A stretch of 47,631 nt of DNA from Neisseriaceae bacterium PsAf. GTDB lineage: Bacteria; Pseudomonadota; Gammaproteobacteria; Burkholderiales; Neisseriaceae. Of the stretch, positions 28,767 through 37,553 are shown piece by piece; the first letter of the stretch is position 1; the number at the start of each line of letters is the position of its first letter. Under the pieces are notes generated by a model that saw nothing but the letters and a program-made list of their open reading frames with translations, did not search any database and was not told the DNA's origin. A program made the position numbers and the translations under genes. The stretch spans positions 1 through 47,631 of the forward strand of contig WNLJ01000024.1 of assembly GCA_017114885.1 (NCBI GenBank). The letters run 5' to 3'.

Positions 28767-29315
28767 ATGAAAGAGTGGTTTTTTAAACATCCCAATGCTC
28801 TAAAGTTTTTCATTAATGTTTATCCTCCACTATTTTTTAGTGGTATTAAGGTTGTATCCATCGATCCTGATTTTCGTCGTTGTCGCGTCAAATTAAAAAA
28901 TTGGCCTGGTACGAGAAATGCCAATGGTACTCAATTTGGAGGAAGTCTTTTTTCTATGTCTGACTCTATGTTTGGCACAATGTTACTAGCTATATTGGGG
29001 ATGGATAAGTATTATGTGTGGGACAAAAAATCTAAAATCGTTTTTAAAAGTCCTGGTATTGGCGCAGTTTATCTAGAATGTCAGATATCTGACCAACTAA
29101 TTGAAGAAATTGTTGAAAATACTAAAAATGGTGATAAATATTTTCCTACTGTCATCGGGACAGTGCATGATAAAAGAGGAAACCAAGTCGCTACCGTTGA
29201 AAGAACTTTATATGTTAGACTAAAGCCTGAATATCGAGAACAAACAGTACAATTAAATAATAATGCTAATAACAGTCCAGTTCATAGTACAAGTCAAGTC
29301 AGGGAGAATGTGTAA
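28767..29315 (+). CDS. DUF4442-like hotdog-fold protein, copy 1
   Basis: A 182-residue protein resembling the DUF4442 branch of the thioesterase (hotdog) superfamily. The conserved segment NANGTQFGGSLFSMSD (about 52-67) has the family's N-x-x-G-T-x-F-G-G-S pattern at the central helix. The start at 28767 is one base after the ygfZ stop; a longer frame reading back into ygfZ has no support. It is a tandem paralogue of the next gene. The last 25 residues are Asn-rich and low in complexity. Probably acts on acyl-CoA or a similar thioester, but the substrate is unknown. No classical Asp/Glu general base can be assigned with confidence. Confidence 0.8.
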   Translation: MKEWFFKHPNALKFFINVYPPLFFSGIKVVSIDPDFRRCRVKLKNWPGTRNANGTQFGGSLFSMSDSMFGTMLLAILGMDKYYVWDKKSKIVFKSPGIGAVYLECQISDQLIEEIVENTKNGDKYFPTVIGTVHDKRGNQVATVERTLYVRLKPEYREQTVQLNNNANNSPVHSTSQVRENV

Positions 29316-29794
29316 TGTTTCAATATCTTCCTAAAAATAAACATATTGTACGTTGGATGATGAATATATGGTCACCCTTTTTCTTCGCGGGGATTGGTAT
29401 TACTGAATTAAGTGATGATTTTAAATATTGCAAGGTAAGGCTCAAAAATTGGCCTGGCACTAAAAATGTCAATGGTGCTCAATACGGTGGTAGTCTATTT
29501 GCAATGACAGACCCCATCTACTCAATGATGCTTATTCTTATTTTAGGAGATAAATATTATGTATGGGATAAAGAAGCTGAAATCGAATTCAAAAAACCCG
29601 GTCTAGGTAAGGTTTTTTTAGAATGCAGCGTAACAGATCAAATGCTGCAAGAAATTTATGAACATACTAAAAATGGTGACAAATACCTTCCTAGAATAAC
29701 GGATAATCTTTATGATGAAAAAGGAGATACAGTAGCGACTGTGACCAGAACTTTATATGTTCGATTAAAACCTGAATACAGACCAGCAGATTAG
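29315..29794 (+). CDS. DUF4442-like hotdog-fold protein, copy 2
   Basis: A 159-residue paralogue of the preceding protein. The two share long identical stretches (LKNWPGT, YYVWDK, TKNGDKY, RTLYVRLKPEYR) and the same N-x-N-G-x-Q-x-G-G-S motif, so they arose by tandem duplication. Its ATG overlaps the stop of copy 1 by one base (TAATG), with AGGGAG as ribosome site, so translation is coupled. It lacks the Asn-rich tail of copy 1. A heteromer of the two, as is common for hotdog proteins, is plausible. Function unknown. Confidence 0.8.
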   Translation: MFQYLPKNKHIVRWMMNIWSPFFFAGIGITELSDDFKYCKVRLKNWPGTKNVNGAQYGGSLFAMTDPIYSMMLILILGDKYYVWDKEAEIEFKKPGLGKVFLECSVTDQMLQEIYEHTKNGDKYLPRITDNLYDEKGDTVATVTRTLYVRLKPEYRPAD

Positions 29795-29800
29795 TCGTAA

Positions 29801-29828
29801 TTAGTAAATAATAATATATTTTTATAAT
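29801..29828 (+). promoter_or_regulatory. Candidate katA promoter
   Basis: TTAGTA (29801-29806), 16 bases, and a perfect TATAAT (29823-29828) sit 20 bases before the katA ATG. It would allow catalase to be expressed apart from the upstream genes. The -35 is weak. Confidence 0.4.
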
Positions 29829-29847
29829 CACTAAAAAGGAAATCAAA

Positions 29848-31290
29848 ATGTCAAAAAAAACAGAATTAACCTTTAACAATGGTGCACCTGTTGTTGATAA
29901 TGACAACTCTTTATCAGGTGGCCCTAAATCACCTTTATTACTACAAGATCATTGGCTATTAGAAAAATTAGCTCACTTCGATCGTGAACGTATTCCTGAA
30001 CGTGTTGTGCATGCGAAAGGGGTTGGTGCCTTTGGTGAATTTACCGTTACTAATGACATCACTAAATACACTAAAGCGAGTATTTTTAGCAAGGTAGGTA
30101 AAAAAACCAAAATGCTGGCTCGTATTTCAACCGTAGCCGGTGAACGAGGTGCTGCTGACGCCGAAAGAGACGTTAGAGGATTCGCTTTGAAATTTTATAC
30201 AGATGAAGGTAATTGGGACTTGGTAGGTAATAATACGCCTGTTTTCTTTATTAGGGATCCATTAAAGTTTCCTGATTTTATCCACACACAAAAAAGAGAT
30301 CCAAAAACCAATCTTAGAAACAATGAAGCTGCTTGGGATTACTGGTCACTTAACCCAGAAAGCTATCATCAAGTTTTAATTCTTATGAGTGATAGAGGTC
30401 TTCCTTCTGATGTTAGACATCAACATGGATTTGGTAGTCACACCTATAGCTTTATTAACAAAGATAACGAAAGATTCTGGGTAAAATTTCACTGGAAGAG
30501 TCAACAAGGAATTGATTATTTAACTGATGATGAATCTAAAAAAGTAATCGGCGAAGATAGGGAATCATCTCAAACTGATTTATTAGAAGCAATTGAGAAA
30601 AAAGATTATCCAAAATGGAAATTCTATATTCAAGTGATGACTGAAAAAGAAGCTTATGAATATAAAATTCACCCTTTTGATTTAACCAAAGTTTGGCCTC
30701 ATAAAGATTATCCTTTAATTGAGGTTGGCGAGTTCGAATTAAATGAAATTCCAGAAAACTACTTCCAATCAATAGAATTAGCCGCGTTTAACCCTGCTAA
30801 TATTGTTTCTGGTATTGGCTTTTCACCAGATAGAGTATTGCAAGGAAGAATTTTTTCTTATGGCGATACTCAACGCTATCGTTTAGGTGTGAACCACCAC
30901 CAAATCCCAGTTAATGCACCTGTTTGCCCATACCATAATACACATAGAGATGGGGCAATGCGTCTTGATGGTAATGAAGGTAGTACCGTTAACTACGCAC
31001 CGAATTATCAGGACGAATACTCTGTGAATACACCACAAGAACCACCTTTGAAAATGGAAACTGAAGCGTTACATTATGATTTCAGAGATTATGATGAAGA
31101 CTATTTTTCTCAACCAAAGGCATTGTACGAGTTATTCGATAAGGGAGAGAAAGAAAGATTAGCTATGAATATTGCTAATCATATGAGCTCTATCGAAAAT
31201 AAAACTGTTCTAGAAAGAGCAATTGGCTTGTGGAAAGAGATTGATGAGGATTTACCTAAAAATATTCGAAAAAATCTCGAAAAAAAATAA
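29848..31290 (+). CDS. katA: Haem catalase (small-subunit type)
   Basis: A 480-residue monofunctional catalase that splits hydrogen peroxide to water and oxygen. Catalytic His55 lies in RVVHAKG, Asn128 in VGNNTPVF, and the haem-ligating Tyr338 in [14 protein letters not shown] with Arg334. Length and motif spelling fit the small-subunit clade 3, the NADPH-binding group common in Neisseria and related bacteria. There is no signal peptide, so it is cytoplasmic. AAAAAGGA precedes the ATG. It ends at a shared terminator with greA. Confidence 0.97.
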   Translation: MSKKTELTFNNGAPVVDNDNSLSGGPKSPLLLQDHWLLEKLAHFDRERIPERVVHAKGVGAFGEFTVTNDITKYTKASIFSKVGKKTKMLARISTVAGERGAADAERDVRGFALKFYTDEGNWDLVGNNTPVFFIRDPLKFPDFIHTQKRDPKTNLRNNEAAWDYWSLNPESYHQVLILMSDRGLPSDVRHQHGFGSHTYSFINKDNERFWVKFHWKSQQGIDYLTDDESKKVIGEDRESSQTDLLEAIEKKDYPKWKFYIQVMTEKEAYEYKIHPFDLTKVWPHKDYPLIEVGEFELNEIPENYFQSIELAAFNPANIVSGIGFSPDRVLQGRIFSYGDTQRYRLGVNHHQIPVNAPVCPYHNTHRDGAMRLDGNEGSTVNYAPNYQDEYSVNTPQEPPLKMETEALHYDFRDYDEDYFSQPKALYELFDKGEKERLAMNIANHMSSIENKTVLERAIGLWKEIDEDLPKNIRKNLEKK

Positions 31291-31311
31291 TGATTGATGC
31301 AACATACTAAT

Positions 31312-31341
31312 AAAAAATCCCGTTTTAAACGGGATTTTTTT
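31312..31341. terminator. Bidirectional terminator between katA and greA
   Basis: A near-perfect hairpin (arms 31312-31325 and 31327-31340) with the GC core ATCCCGTTT/AAACGGGAT, A tract before and T tract after. It serves the two convergent genes and touches the greA stop codon. Confidence 0.9.
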
Positions 31342-31813
31342 AATACTCAATTTTTAGAATTTCTAATTCTTTTCTTCCGCCTGGGGTTTCCAACTCAATC
31401 ACATCACCCTCTTCTTTTCCTATTAAACTTCTAGCAATGGGTGATAGAACTGAAATTTTACTTTGTTTAATATCAGCTTCGTCCTCGCCCACAATTTGGT
31501 AAGTAGACTTTTCTTCAGTATCTAAATTTTCAATTGTTACTGTCGCACCAAATACTACTTTACCCTCTGCATTTAATTCCTTAGGATCAATTATCTGAGC
31601 AACAGACAATTTATATTCAATTTCTCGAATTTTGCTCTCAATAAACCCTTGTTTTTCTTTGGCCGCGTCATATTCTGCATTTTCGGATAAATCTCCATGC
31701 GAACGAGCTTCAGCAATGGCCGCAATTACAGCAGGACGCTCAACTGATTTTAGTCTTTTTAGTTCATCTTTAAGCAATTCAGCACCTGTTACCGTCAATG
31801 GAACTTTTTCCAT
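31340..31813 (-). CDS. greA: Transcription elongation factor GreA
   Basis: A 157-residue factor that rescues backtracked RNA polymerase by stimulating transcript cleavage. The N-terminal coiled coil contains the GreA signature [18 protein letters not shown] (about 40-57) with the acidic tip residues (Asp41, Glu44) that act in the polymerase secondary channel. The C-terminal globular domain has the [14 protein letters not shown] segment. The length is typical. A GAGGTG ribosome site lies before the ATG, and a strong promoter and leader hairpin lie upstream. Confidence 0.96.
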   Translation of the reverse strand: MEKVPLTVTGAELLKDELKRLKSVERPAVIAAIAEARSHGDLSENAEYDAAKEKQGFIESKIREIEYKLSVAQIIDPKELNAEGKVVFGATVTIENLDTEEKSTYQIVGEDEADIKQSKISVLSPIARSLIGKEEGDVIELETPGGRKELEILKIEY

Positions 31814-31863
31814 ATTTATTCACCTCTAATTACAAAATATTACATGCTGTACAAATAAAGTGA

Positions 31864-31880
31864 AGCCGCCAAAATGGCGG
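31864..31880 (-). promoter_or_regulatory. GC-rich hairpin in the greA leader
   Basis: GCCGCCA (31864-31870) and TGGCGGC (31874-31880) form a perfect 7-bp stem with a three-A loop. It is the only strongly GC-rich motif in this AT-rich stretch and lies within the predicted greA leader, roughly 20-36 bases from the transcript start. In E. coli the greA leader yields the small RNAs called GraL by attenuation. There is no adjacent T run here, so attenuation is only a possibility. Confidence 0.55.
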
Positions 31881-31906
31881 CCCCACTACCAACTGATCAT
31901 CGCCCG

Positions 31907-31935
31907 ATTATAGCAAAATACTTATAAAAACACAA
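31907..31935 (-). promoter_or_regulatory. greA promoter with extended -10
   Basis: On the minus strand: -35 TTGTGT (31930-31935), a 17-base spacer and an extended -10 TGCTATAAT with TATAAT at 31907-31912. Transcription should start near 31900, leaving a leader of about 85 bases before greA. Confidence 0.7.
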
Positions 31936-32266
31936 AGACCACTCACCAAATTCATAAAATTATTTTAAGATAAATTTGTAAATTAGATAAACAATCAGTC
32001 TCTCCTGTTTTATGATACACAAACACCTTCGAACCTCTATATCCTGCAATTCACTTGGATAGATATTTTTAATAAAGTCAACCAACGTCAATCGTCAATA
32101 ATTTAAATACTAAGCCCAAATTCCCTTATATTGCATTAAATAATTACGTGGTTAATTATATCTCTTTCTATTAAAAATACTCAAACAGGTTTAAAACTAA
32201 ATTATTATATGCTAATAATCATATCGTATTATAATCTCTAGTAATTGTACTAAATAAGGATTTTTA

Positions 32267-32294
32267 TTGCTTTTTAATAATTGCATTTTATAAT
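32267..32294 (+). promoter_or_regulatory. ubiK-comM promoter
   Basis: TTGCTT (32267-32272), 16 bases, and TATAAT (32289-32294). The start site near 32301 leaves about 45 bases to the ATG at 32346, which supports that start over an in-frame ATG at 32295 lying at the promoter itself. Confidence 0.65.
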
Positions 32295-32345
32295 GTGGGT
32301 ATTAAGTTAGATAATTATGTATGTAATTCACGAAAGGAATCAAGT

Positions 32346-32672
32346 ATGTCTTTGCCTAAAGCTCTTTTTGAAGAGTTTTCTTCTAAAATGAATGATGTCA
32401 TTCAAAGTAATCCTGCAAAAGATATCGAAAAAAATATTAAATCTGTTGCTAACTCTGCTTTAAATAAAATGGATTTAGTAACTCATGATGAGTTTGATGT
32501 CCAACAAAAAATGTTGCAAAAAATGGCTGCTAAAGTAGCAGAATTAGAACTGCGTATCAACACTCTAGAATCTCAAAATAAAAAGGTAGCTAGCAGTAGC
32601 ACTAGTCGTAAAACGACAAAACCTAAAACTACTAAGGTTAAAACAAGTAATACAACTGAAACGAATAGCTAA
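32346..32672 (+). CDS. ubiK: Ubiquinone biosynthesis accessory factor UbiK
   Basis: A 108-residue small helical protein of the UbiK/YqiC (BMFP) family, which helps the ubiquinone-making Ubi complex in aerobic growth. It has an amphipathic N-terminal helix and the family's C-terminal coiled coil with D-E-F-D-V-Q...M-x-A-K-x-A-E-L-E-x-R-I-x-x-L-E (about 48-75). A Lys/Ser/Thr-rich tail follows. The ATG at 32346 has AAAGGAA eight bases before it; the longer frame from 32295 does not. It stands just upstream of comM. Confidence 0.85.
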   Translation: MSLPKALFEEFSSKMNDVIQSNPAKDIEKNIKSVANSALNKMDLVTHDEFDVQQKMLQKMAAKVAELELRINTLESQNKKVASSSTSRKTTKPKTTKVKTSNTTETNS

Positions 32673-32684
32673 TTGACTTTTATT

Positions 32685-34187
32685 ATGGAAAACCTAGCAA
32701 TTGTTTACAGTCGTGCTTTGCTTGGTTTGCATACACCTCTCGTTGAAGTAGAAGCTCACTTATCTAATGGACTACCACAATTTCACATTGTCGGTCTGCC
32801 AGAAACAGAGGTCAAAGAAAGTAGAGATAGAGTAAGAGCCGCTATTATACAGAGTGGCTTTACTTTCCCTACTAAAAAAATTGTTGTTAACCTAGCCCCT
32901 GCTGAACTGCCTAAAGAGTCTGGTCGTTTTGACTTACCAATCGCCATCAGTATATTGGCAGCTTCAGGACAAATTAAAGCCGACTTATCTCAATATGAGT
33001 TTGCCGGTGAGCTGGCCTTGTCAGGACAATTAAGAGCTATTCGGGGTGGCATCTTAATCATGCAAGCAGCTACTCAGGATAATAGAACTTTTATCGCCCC
33101 AAAATCAAATCAAATTTTTGAAGAATTAATGACCAATTTTTCTACTCTATTTGCTGAAAATCTAACACAAGTTATTTTACATTTAAATGGTATAGAATCT
33201 CTTGCTCACCGCACAAAAGTACCTACTATATTTAACTCTGATTATTATAATTCACTACCTGATTTAAATGAGGTGAAAGGACAGCAAACAGCTAAAAAAG
33301 CTTTAGAAATTTCAGCGGCGGGTGCTCATAATTTACTATTAATGGGACCACCTGGCACAGGTAAATCAATGATTGCCAATAGGTTGCCCTCTATTTTGCC
33401 CCCACTCTCCTCAAAAGAGCTTACAGAAAATGTGATGATTGCTTCTTTACTTTCCGATTTTGAAATGAATCAACATATTTATCAACGTCCTTTTAGAAGC
33501 CCTCATCATAGCGCATCAGCAGTTGCTATTATTGGTGGTGGTTCCAATCCCAAGCCTGGAGAAATTACATTGGCACATAATGGTATTCTGTTCTTAGATG
33601 AATTACCTGAATTTGATAGAAAAGTATTAGAAGTTTTACGAGAACCATTAGAAACCAAAGAAATTCATATTTCTCGAGCTACTCGACAAGTGACTTACCC
33701 CGCGAATTTTCAATTGATTGCAGCAATGAATCCTTGCCCTTGTGGTTTTTATGGGCACCCTACGCATACCTGTCGTTGCACCCCTGAGCAAGTTAAGAAA
33801 TATCAAAATAAATTATCAGGGCCTTTTTTAGATAGAATTGATTTAATGATACATATGCCTGCTATTCCTGTAGAAGAAATCTTACAAGATCAATCACAAA
33901 TAGAATCCAGTCAAACTGTAAGAAAAAGAGTTATCAAATGCAGAGAAATACAGTACAATCGTTTTGATAAATTAAATAATGAATTAAGTGCTAAAGAGCT
34001 GGATAAAAATGCAAAAATAGAAGGCAAAGCTAAATCATTCTTAATTGATCATCTAGAACAGTTAAATCTGTCGACGAGAAGTTTTTATAAAATTTTAAAA
34101 GTCGCTAGAACTATTGCTGATTTGGAAGAGTCTATTACAGTTGAAACAAAGCATATTATACAAGCAATTGGCTTTAGAAGAACTTAA
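32685..34187 (+). CDS. comM: ComM/YifB-family AAA+ ATPase
   Basis: A protein of about 500 residues in the YifB/ComM family (magnesium chelatase-like ATPase). ComM is a hexameric helicase promoting branch migration of incoming DNA during natural transformation. Seen are the N-terminal ChlI-like domain with GLPETEVKESRDRVRAA, Walker A GPPGTGKS at about 221-228, Walker B (ILFLDELPEF near 302) and the zinc-like motif NPCPCGFYGHPTHTCRC (about 348-364). An in-frame TTG at 32673 abuts the ubiK stop; the ATG at 32685 matches family starts. Suggests that the lineage can take up DNA. Confidence 0.94.
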   Translation: MENLAIVYSRALLGLHTPLVEVEAHLSNGLPQFHIVGLPETEVKESRDRVRAAIIQSGFTFPTKKIVVNLAPAELPKESGRFDLPIAISILAASGQIKADLSQYEFAGELALSGQLRAIRGGILIMQAATQDNRTFIAPKSNQIFEELMTNFSTLFAENLTQVILHLNGIESLAHRTKVPTIFNSDYYNSLPDLNEVKGQQTAKKALEISAAGAHNLLLMGPPGTGKSMIANRLPSILPPLSSKELTENVMIASLLSDFEMNQHIYQRPFRSPHHSASAVAIIGGGSNPKPGEITLAHNGILFLDELPEFDRKVLEVLREPLETKEIHISRATRQVTYPANFQLIAAMNPCPCGFYGHPTHTCRCTPEQVKKYQNKLSGPFLDRIDLMIHMPAIPVEEILQDQSQIESSQTVRKRVIKCREIQYNRFDKLNNELSAKELDKNAKIEGKAKSFLIDHLEQLNLSTRSFYKILKVARTIADLEESITVETKHIIQAIGFRRT

Positions 34188-34235
34188 TTATCATATGTTA
34201 AGTGTATAAAATTTATTCTAAAAAGAGAAAGAGAC

Positions 34236-35024
34236 ATGAAAGATTTTGGAAAAAAAGTATTCAGTATTATTATCGGTATGATTATTGCTACATTTTTAAT
34301 TGTTATACTATTGTGGTTTATTAATAGATCTGTTTTAGAGCGTGATTTTTCTGCTGATAAAAAAGATCCTAATACACCTGCAACAATTAATATTTCAGGT
34401 AATAATCAAACACCCGAAACACTTAATCCTGCTGATTTAAATAATGGGATTAGCTCTAATGATTTAACAAATAGTCAAATATTCTTTCAAAATAATGGGA
34501 CTGATTCTTCTAACCGAATTGAAGACGATTCAAACACCAATGACTACCCTGATTTTGAAATATCAGATGCTGATAGTAGCTACTCTAACAATATCAATCC
34601 TGCCGATCCTAATAGAATAGAAAGTAATAGTAGTAGCGAAACAAAAGCAAAAAATATTCCCTCTAACAAGCCAGTAAAAAAAGAAACAACCACCAAAAAA
34701 TCAGATAATGAAGATACTATTGGTAATCTAATTAATGATATTAACAATGGCAAAACATCTCAAAGAACAAAACAAAAAGCTAATACTACTAATAATAAAG
34801 CATATAAAGTTCAAATGGGATCATACAAAACACAACAAGAAGCGAATAAACAAAAAGCCCGTCTAATTATGATGGATATTCCTTCAACTGTAGTTAAAGC
34901 CAATGTTAATGGCCAAGATTATTATAGAGTCGTGACTGCTCAACCAGTTTCAAAAGAAAAAGCAAATCAAATTAAATCTAATTTAAAAAATAAAAATATT
35001 GATAGCCTAATTATTTCACAATAA
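34236..35024 (+). CDS. SPOR-domain inner-membrane protein
   Basis: A 262-residue protein with one N-terminal membrane span (about residues 9-28), a long Asn/Ser/Asp-rich low-complexity linker (about 35-185) and a C-terminal SPOR domain (about 187-262; AYKVQMGSYKTQQEANKQKARL...YYRVVTAQ). SPOR domains bind denuded glycan strands of septal peptidoglycan, as in FtsN and DamX, so a role at the division site is likely. The gene lies between comM and dsbA, close on both sides. Whether it is the cell's FtsN cannot be decided here. Confidence 0.85.
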   Translation: MKDFGKKVFSIIIGMIIATFLIVILLWFINRSVLERDFSADKKDPNTPATINISGNNQTPETLNPADLNNGISSNDLTNSQIFFQNNGTDSSNRIEDDSNTNDYPDFEISDADSSYSNNINPADPNRIESNSSSETKAKNIPSNKPVKKETTTKKSDNEDTIGNLINDINNGKTSQRTKQKANTTNNKAYKVQMGSYKTQQEANKQKARLIMMDIPSTVVKANVNGQDYYRVVTAQPVSKEKANQIKSNLKNKNIDSLIISQ

Positions 35025-35051
35025 CTTAAACTTATATAGAGGATTAATATA

Positions 35052-35753
35052 ATGAAATATCGTAATTTTTTATTGTTAGCAAGTACTGCTTTAGCAATTA
35101 ATTTAAGCTTTGCAAATTCTAATAATATTAGAGAGGGAAAAGATTATACTGTTTTAAATCAGCCTATCCAATCCGTGCATCCTGATAAGATTGAATTGGT
35201 TAAAATTTTCTCTTATGCGTGTGGTCATTGTAAAGAATTTGATCCAATGCTAAAAAAATATGAAAGTAATTTGAATGATCCCGACGTTGTTTTCCGGAAC
35301 ATTCATGTTTTCTGGGCGCCTGAATTTCTTAACTTAATTCGTCTTAACGTCGCCGTAGATGAAAATCAAATGTCACAAGTAGCTAATCCTTATATTTTTA
35401 ATGCTATTTTTAATGACAAAGTCAACTTATTTGATGAAAAAACGACTGTGGAGTGGCTAAATAAGCAAACTAATTTCGATGGTAAAAAAATTGCCCAGAG
35501 CTATCAAACACAAAATAATAAAAATAAAGCGAAAGACATCTCAATTTTGTCAACAAAATACAAATTAGAGTCAACACCAAATATTATCGTCGGAGAAAAG
35601 TATAAAGTTAATTTAAGTGCTTTAAAATCTGAAGCTGATTTAATTAGAATCCTAGATGGACTGATTGATTTATCAAAAAAAAATAAACAACCTATCAATG
35701 CAGTCATTAATACTGGTGGCATTTTTGTTCAACAGGCCAACCAGTCTAAATAG
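35052..35753 (+). CDS. dsbA: DsbA-family thiol:disulfide oxidoreductase
   Basis: A 233-residue periplasmic protein with a Sec signal peptide (cleavage after Ser-Phe-Ala near residue 21). The thioredoxin fold has the redox motif Cys57-Gly-His-Cys60 and the cis-Pro loop EST-Pro near 178. The CGHC spelling differs from E. coli DsbA (CPHC) and should lower oxidising power. It introduces disulfides in exported proteins; possible clients here are the Cys-paired Sel1 lipoproteins and the autotransporters. It is the last gene before a strong terminator. The order comM-SPOR-dsbA-uppP resembles that of one of the dsbA genes in Neisseria. Confidence 0.9.
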   Translation: MKYRNFLLLASTALAINLSFANSNNIREGKDYTVLNQPIQSVHPDKIELVKIFSYACGHCKEFDPMLKKYESNLNDPDVVFRNIHVFWAPEFLNLIRLNVAVDENQMSQVANPYIFNAIFNDKVNLFDEKTTVEWLNKQTNFDGKKIAQSYQTQNNKNKAKDISILSTKYKLESTPNIIVGEKYKVNLSALKSEADLIRILDGLIDLSKKNKQPINAVINTGGIFVQQANQSK

Positions 35754-35766
35754 CCAATAACTCATA

Positions 35767-35798
35767 TTAAGAGCCATTTTTCTGGCTCTTAATTTTTT
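35767..35798 (+). terminator. Intrinsic terminator after dsbA
   Basis: A perfect 10-bp stem (arms 35767-35776 and 35783-35792, loop TTTTCT) followed by six T. It ends the ubiK-to-dsbA transcript and separates it from uppP. Confidence 0.92.
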
Positions 35799-35822
35799 AT
35801 AATCTATCTGAAGAATTACATC

Positions 35823-36650
35823 ATGACGTTACTAGACATTATTATTATTGGGATAGTTGAAGGCTTGACGGAGTATATGCCTATTTCATCAACGGCCCAT
35901 ATTATTTTCACTTTAAATTTACTAGGTGTCCCAGAAGACAGCTTTATTAAAATTCTTATTGTTTCTATACAATTGGGAGCCATTCTAGCTGTTGTCGTTT
36001 TGTATCGGAATAAATTTTTTGATTTTTCTCGTATTACTTTTTACTCTAAATTAATTGTGGCAGTTATTCCTGCTCTTATTCTTGGATCCTTATTTCATCC
36101 TACAATCGAAGCAGTTATTAACAAACCCGTTTATATTGCTATTGTCCTTATTATAGGAGGTGTCGTACTTTTATTTGTAGATCGATATTTTAATCACCCA
36201 ACCACTTTTAAAGAAGAAGATATCTCTTATAGACAGGCTTTTTTCATCGGATTTTGGCAATGTGTGGCAATGATGCCTGGTGTTAGTCGTTCAGCAGCTT
36301 CAATTATTGGCGGTATGCAACAAAAATTATCTCGCACTCTAGCTGCTGAATTTTCTTTCTTCTTAGCGGTTCCTACCATGTGTGCAGCAACAGGATTTTC
36401 CTTATTTATTAAAAATTGGGATAATGGGGGAAGTACTCAAAAAGGTTATGAAATCATTATGAGTACTCCTGACAACATCAAAATTTTTCTAGTAGGTAGT
36501 TTAGTTTCATTTATAGTAGCAATACTAGCCATTAAATTGTTCATCGGGTTAATACAAGAATACGGTTTCAAACCTTGGGGTTGGTATCGAATTGTAGCTG
36601 GGTTTATACTACTATTAGTATTCAGCTTAACTGATATTTCACAAGGATAA
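35823..36650 (+). CDS. uppP: Undecaprenyl-diphosphatase
   Basis: A 275-residue inner-membrane phosphatase (BacA/UppP) that recycles undecaprenyl diphosphate, the lipid carrier for peptidoglycan. Both conserved motifs are present: EGLTEYMPISSTAH (about 13-26) and the MPGVSRSAASIIGG loop (about 154-167, PGxSRS). About eight hydrophobic segments are seen. Its stop is 3 bases before argB, which starts the packed uppP-argB-galE run. Confidence 0.95.
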   Translation: MTLLDIIIIGIVEGLTEYMPISSTAHIIFTLNLLGVPEDSFIKILIVSIQLGAILAVVVLYRNKFFDFSRITFYSKLIVAVIPALILGSLFHPTIEAVINKPVYIAIVLIIGGVVLLFVDRYFNHPTTFKEEDISYRQAFFIGFWQCVAMMPGVSRSAASIIGGMQQKLSRTLAAEFSFFLAVPTMCAATGFSLFIKNWDNGGSTQKGYEIIMSTPDNIKIFLVGSLVSFIVAILAIKLFIGLIQEYGFKPWGWYRIVAGFILLLVFSLTDISQG

Positions 36651-36653
36651 GCT

Positions 36654-37553
36654 ATGCCAGAACAAATTTCCAATTTAACTAAAGCTGAAATCTTATCAGA
36701 AGCACTCCCTTACATTAGAAAATTTTCTAATTCAACAATTGTCATCAAATATGGCGGCAATGCAATGATTGATGAAACACTTAAGCAAAGTTTTGCCAAA
36801 GATATTGCTCTTCTAAAACTTGTTGGTTTTAATCCAGTTGTTGTACATGGAGGAGGCCCTCAAATTAACGCCTTGCTCGAACGTGTAGGAAAAAAAGGAG
36901 AATTTTTTCAAGGATTGAGAATTACTGATAATGAAACCATGTCCATTGTGGAAATGGTGTTAGGTGGTTCTGTTAATAAAGAAATCGTCTCTTTGATTAA
37001 CTTATTTGGTGGTAAAGCAATTGGCATTACAGGTATTGATGGTCATTTTATCAAAGCAAAGAAAATTAAACTCAACATTGATCAAAACAGCCCCCAAGTT
37101 GATATTGGTCAAGTAGGTGAAGTAACAGAAATTAATGCTGATTTTCTATCTAATCTAATTTCTAGCAATAGTATTCCCGTCATTGCACCCATCGGTGTTG
37201 GCATGAATGGAGAAGCTTTTAATATCAATGCAGATATTGTCGCAGGCAAAATTGCAAGCGCATTACATGCGACTAAATTAATTATGATGACCAATACTCC
37301 TGGTGTATTGGATAAAAATGGAAATTTATTGACAGATTTAACACCTAATAAAATTAGTACATTAATTGAAGACGGTACTTTATATGGTGGCATGTTACCG
37401 AAAATAAACTCCGCTTTAGAAGCGGCTAAAGAAGGCAATAATGCTGTACATATCATTGATGGCAGAGTGCCTCATGCTTTACTTCTGGAATTATTCACAG
37501 ATGAAGGCATCGGATCTATGATACTCCCTCGTGAAAAGGAAAATACAATATGA
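36654..37553 (+). CDS. argB: Acetylglutamate kinase
   Basis: A 299-residue amino-acid kinase that phosphorylates N-acetylglutamate in arginine synthesis. Motifs: KYGGNAMID (29-37), HGGGPQIN (about 64-71), the substrate loop around [10 protein letters not shown], and [13 protein letters not shown] (about 210-222). The N-terminal extension is typical of hexameric, often arginine-inhibited forms. The gene overlaps galE by four bases (ATGA), indicating coupling. Confidence 0.96.
   Translation: MPEQISNLTKAEILSEALPYIRKFSNSTIVIKYGGNAMIDETLKQSFAKDIALLKLVGFNPVVVHGGGPQINALLERVGKKGEFFQGLRITDNETMSIVEMVLGGSVNKEIVSLINLFGGKAIGITGIDGHFIKAKKIKLNIDQNSPQVDIGQVGEVTEINADFLSNLISSNSIPVIAPIGVGMNGEAFNINADIVAGKIASALHATKLIMMTNTPGVLDKNGNLLTDLTPNKISTLIEDGTLYGGMLPKINSALEAAKEGNNAVHIIDGRVPHALLLELFTDEGIGSMILPREKENTI

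Larger units (their letters stand above)
31814..32345. other. Divergent intergenic region greA / ubiK
   Basis: These 532 bases hold the greA leader, hairpin and promoter (up to 31935) and the ubiK promoter (32267-32294). Between about 31940 and 32260 I see nothing identifiable: no open frame, no tRNA, no strong hairpin. Confidence 0.5.

Noticed and set aside
32295-32345. Longer N-terminus for UbiK
   Set aside because: The upstream ATG overlaps the -10 box, has no ribosome site, and the added 17 residues do not match the family.
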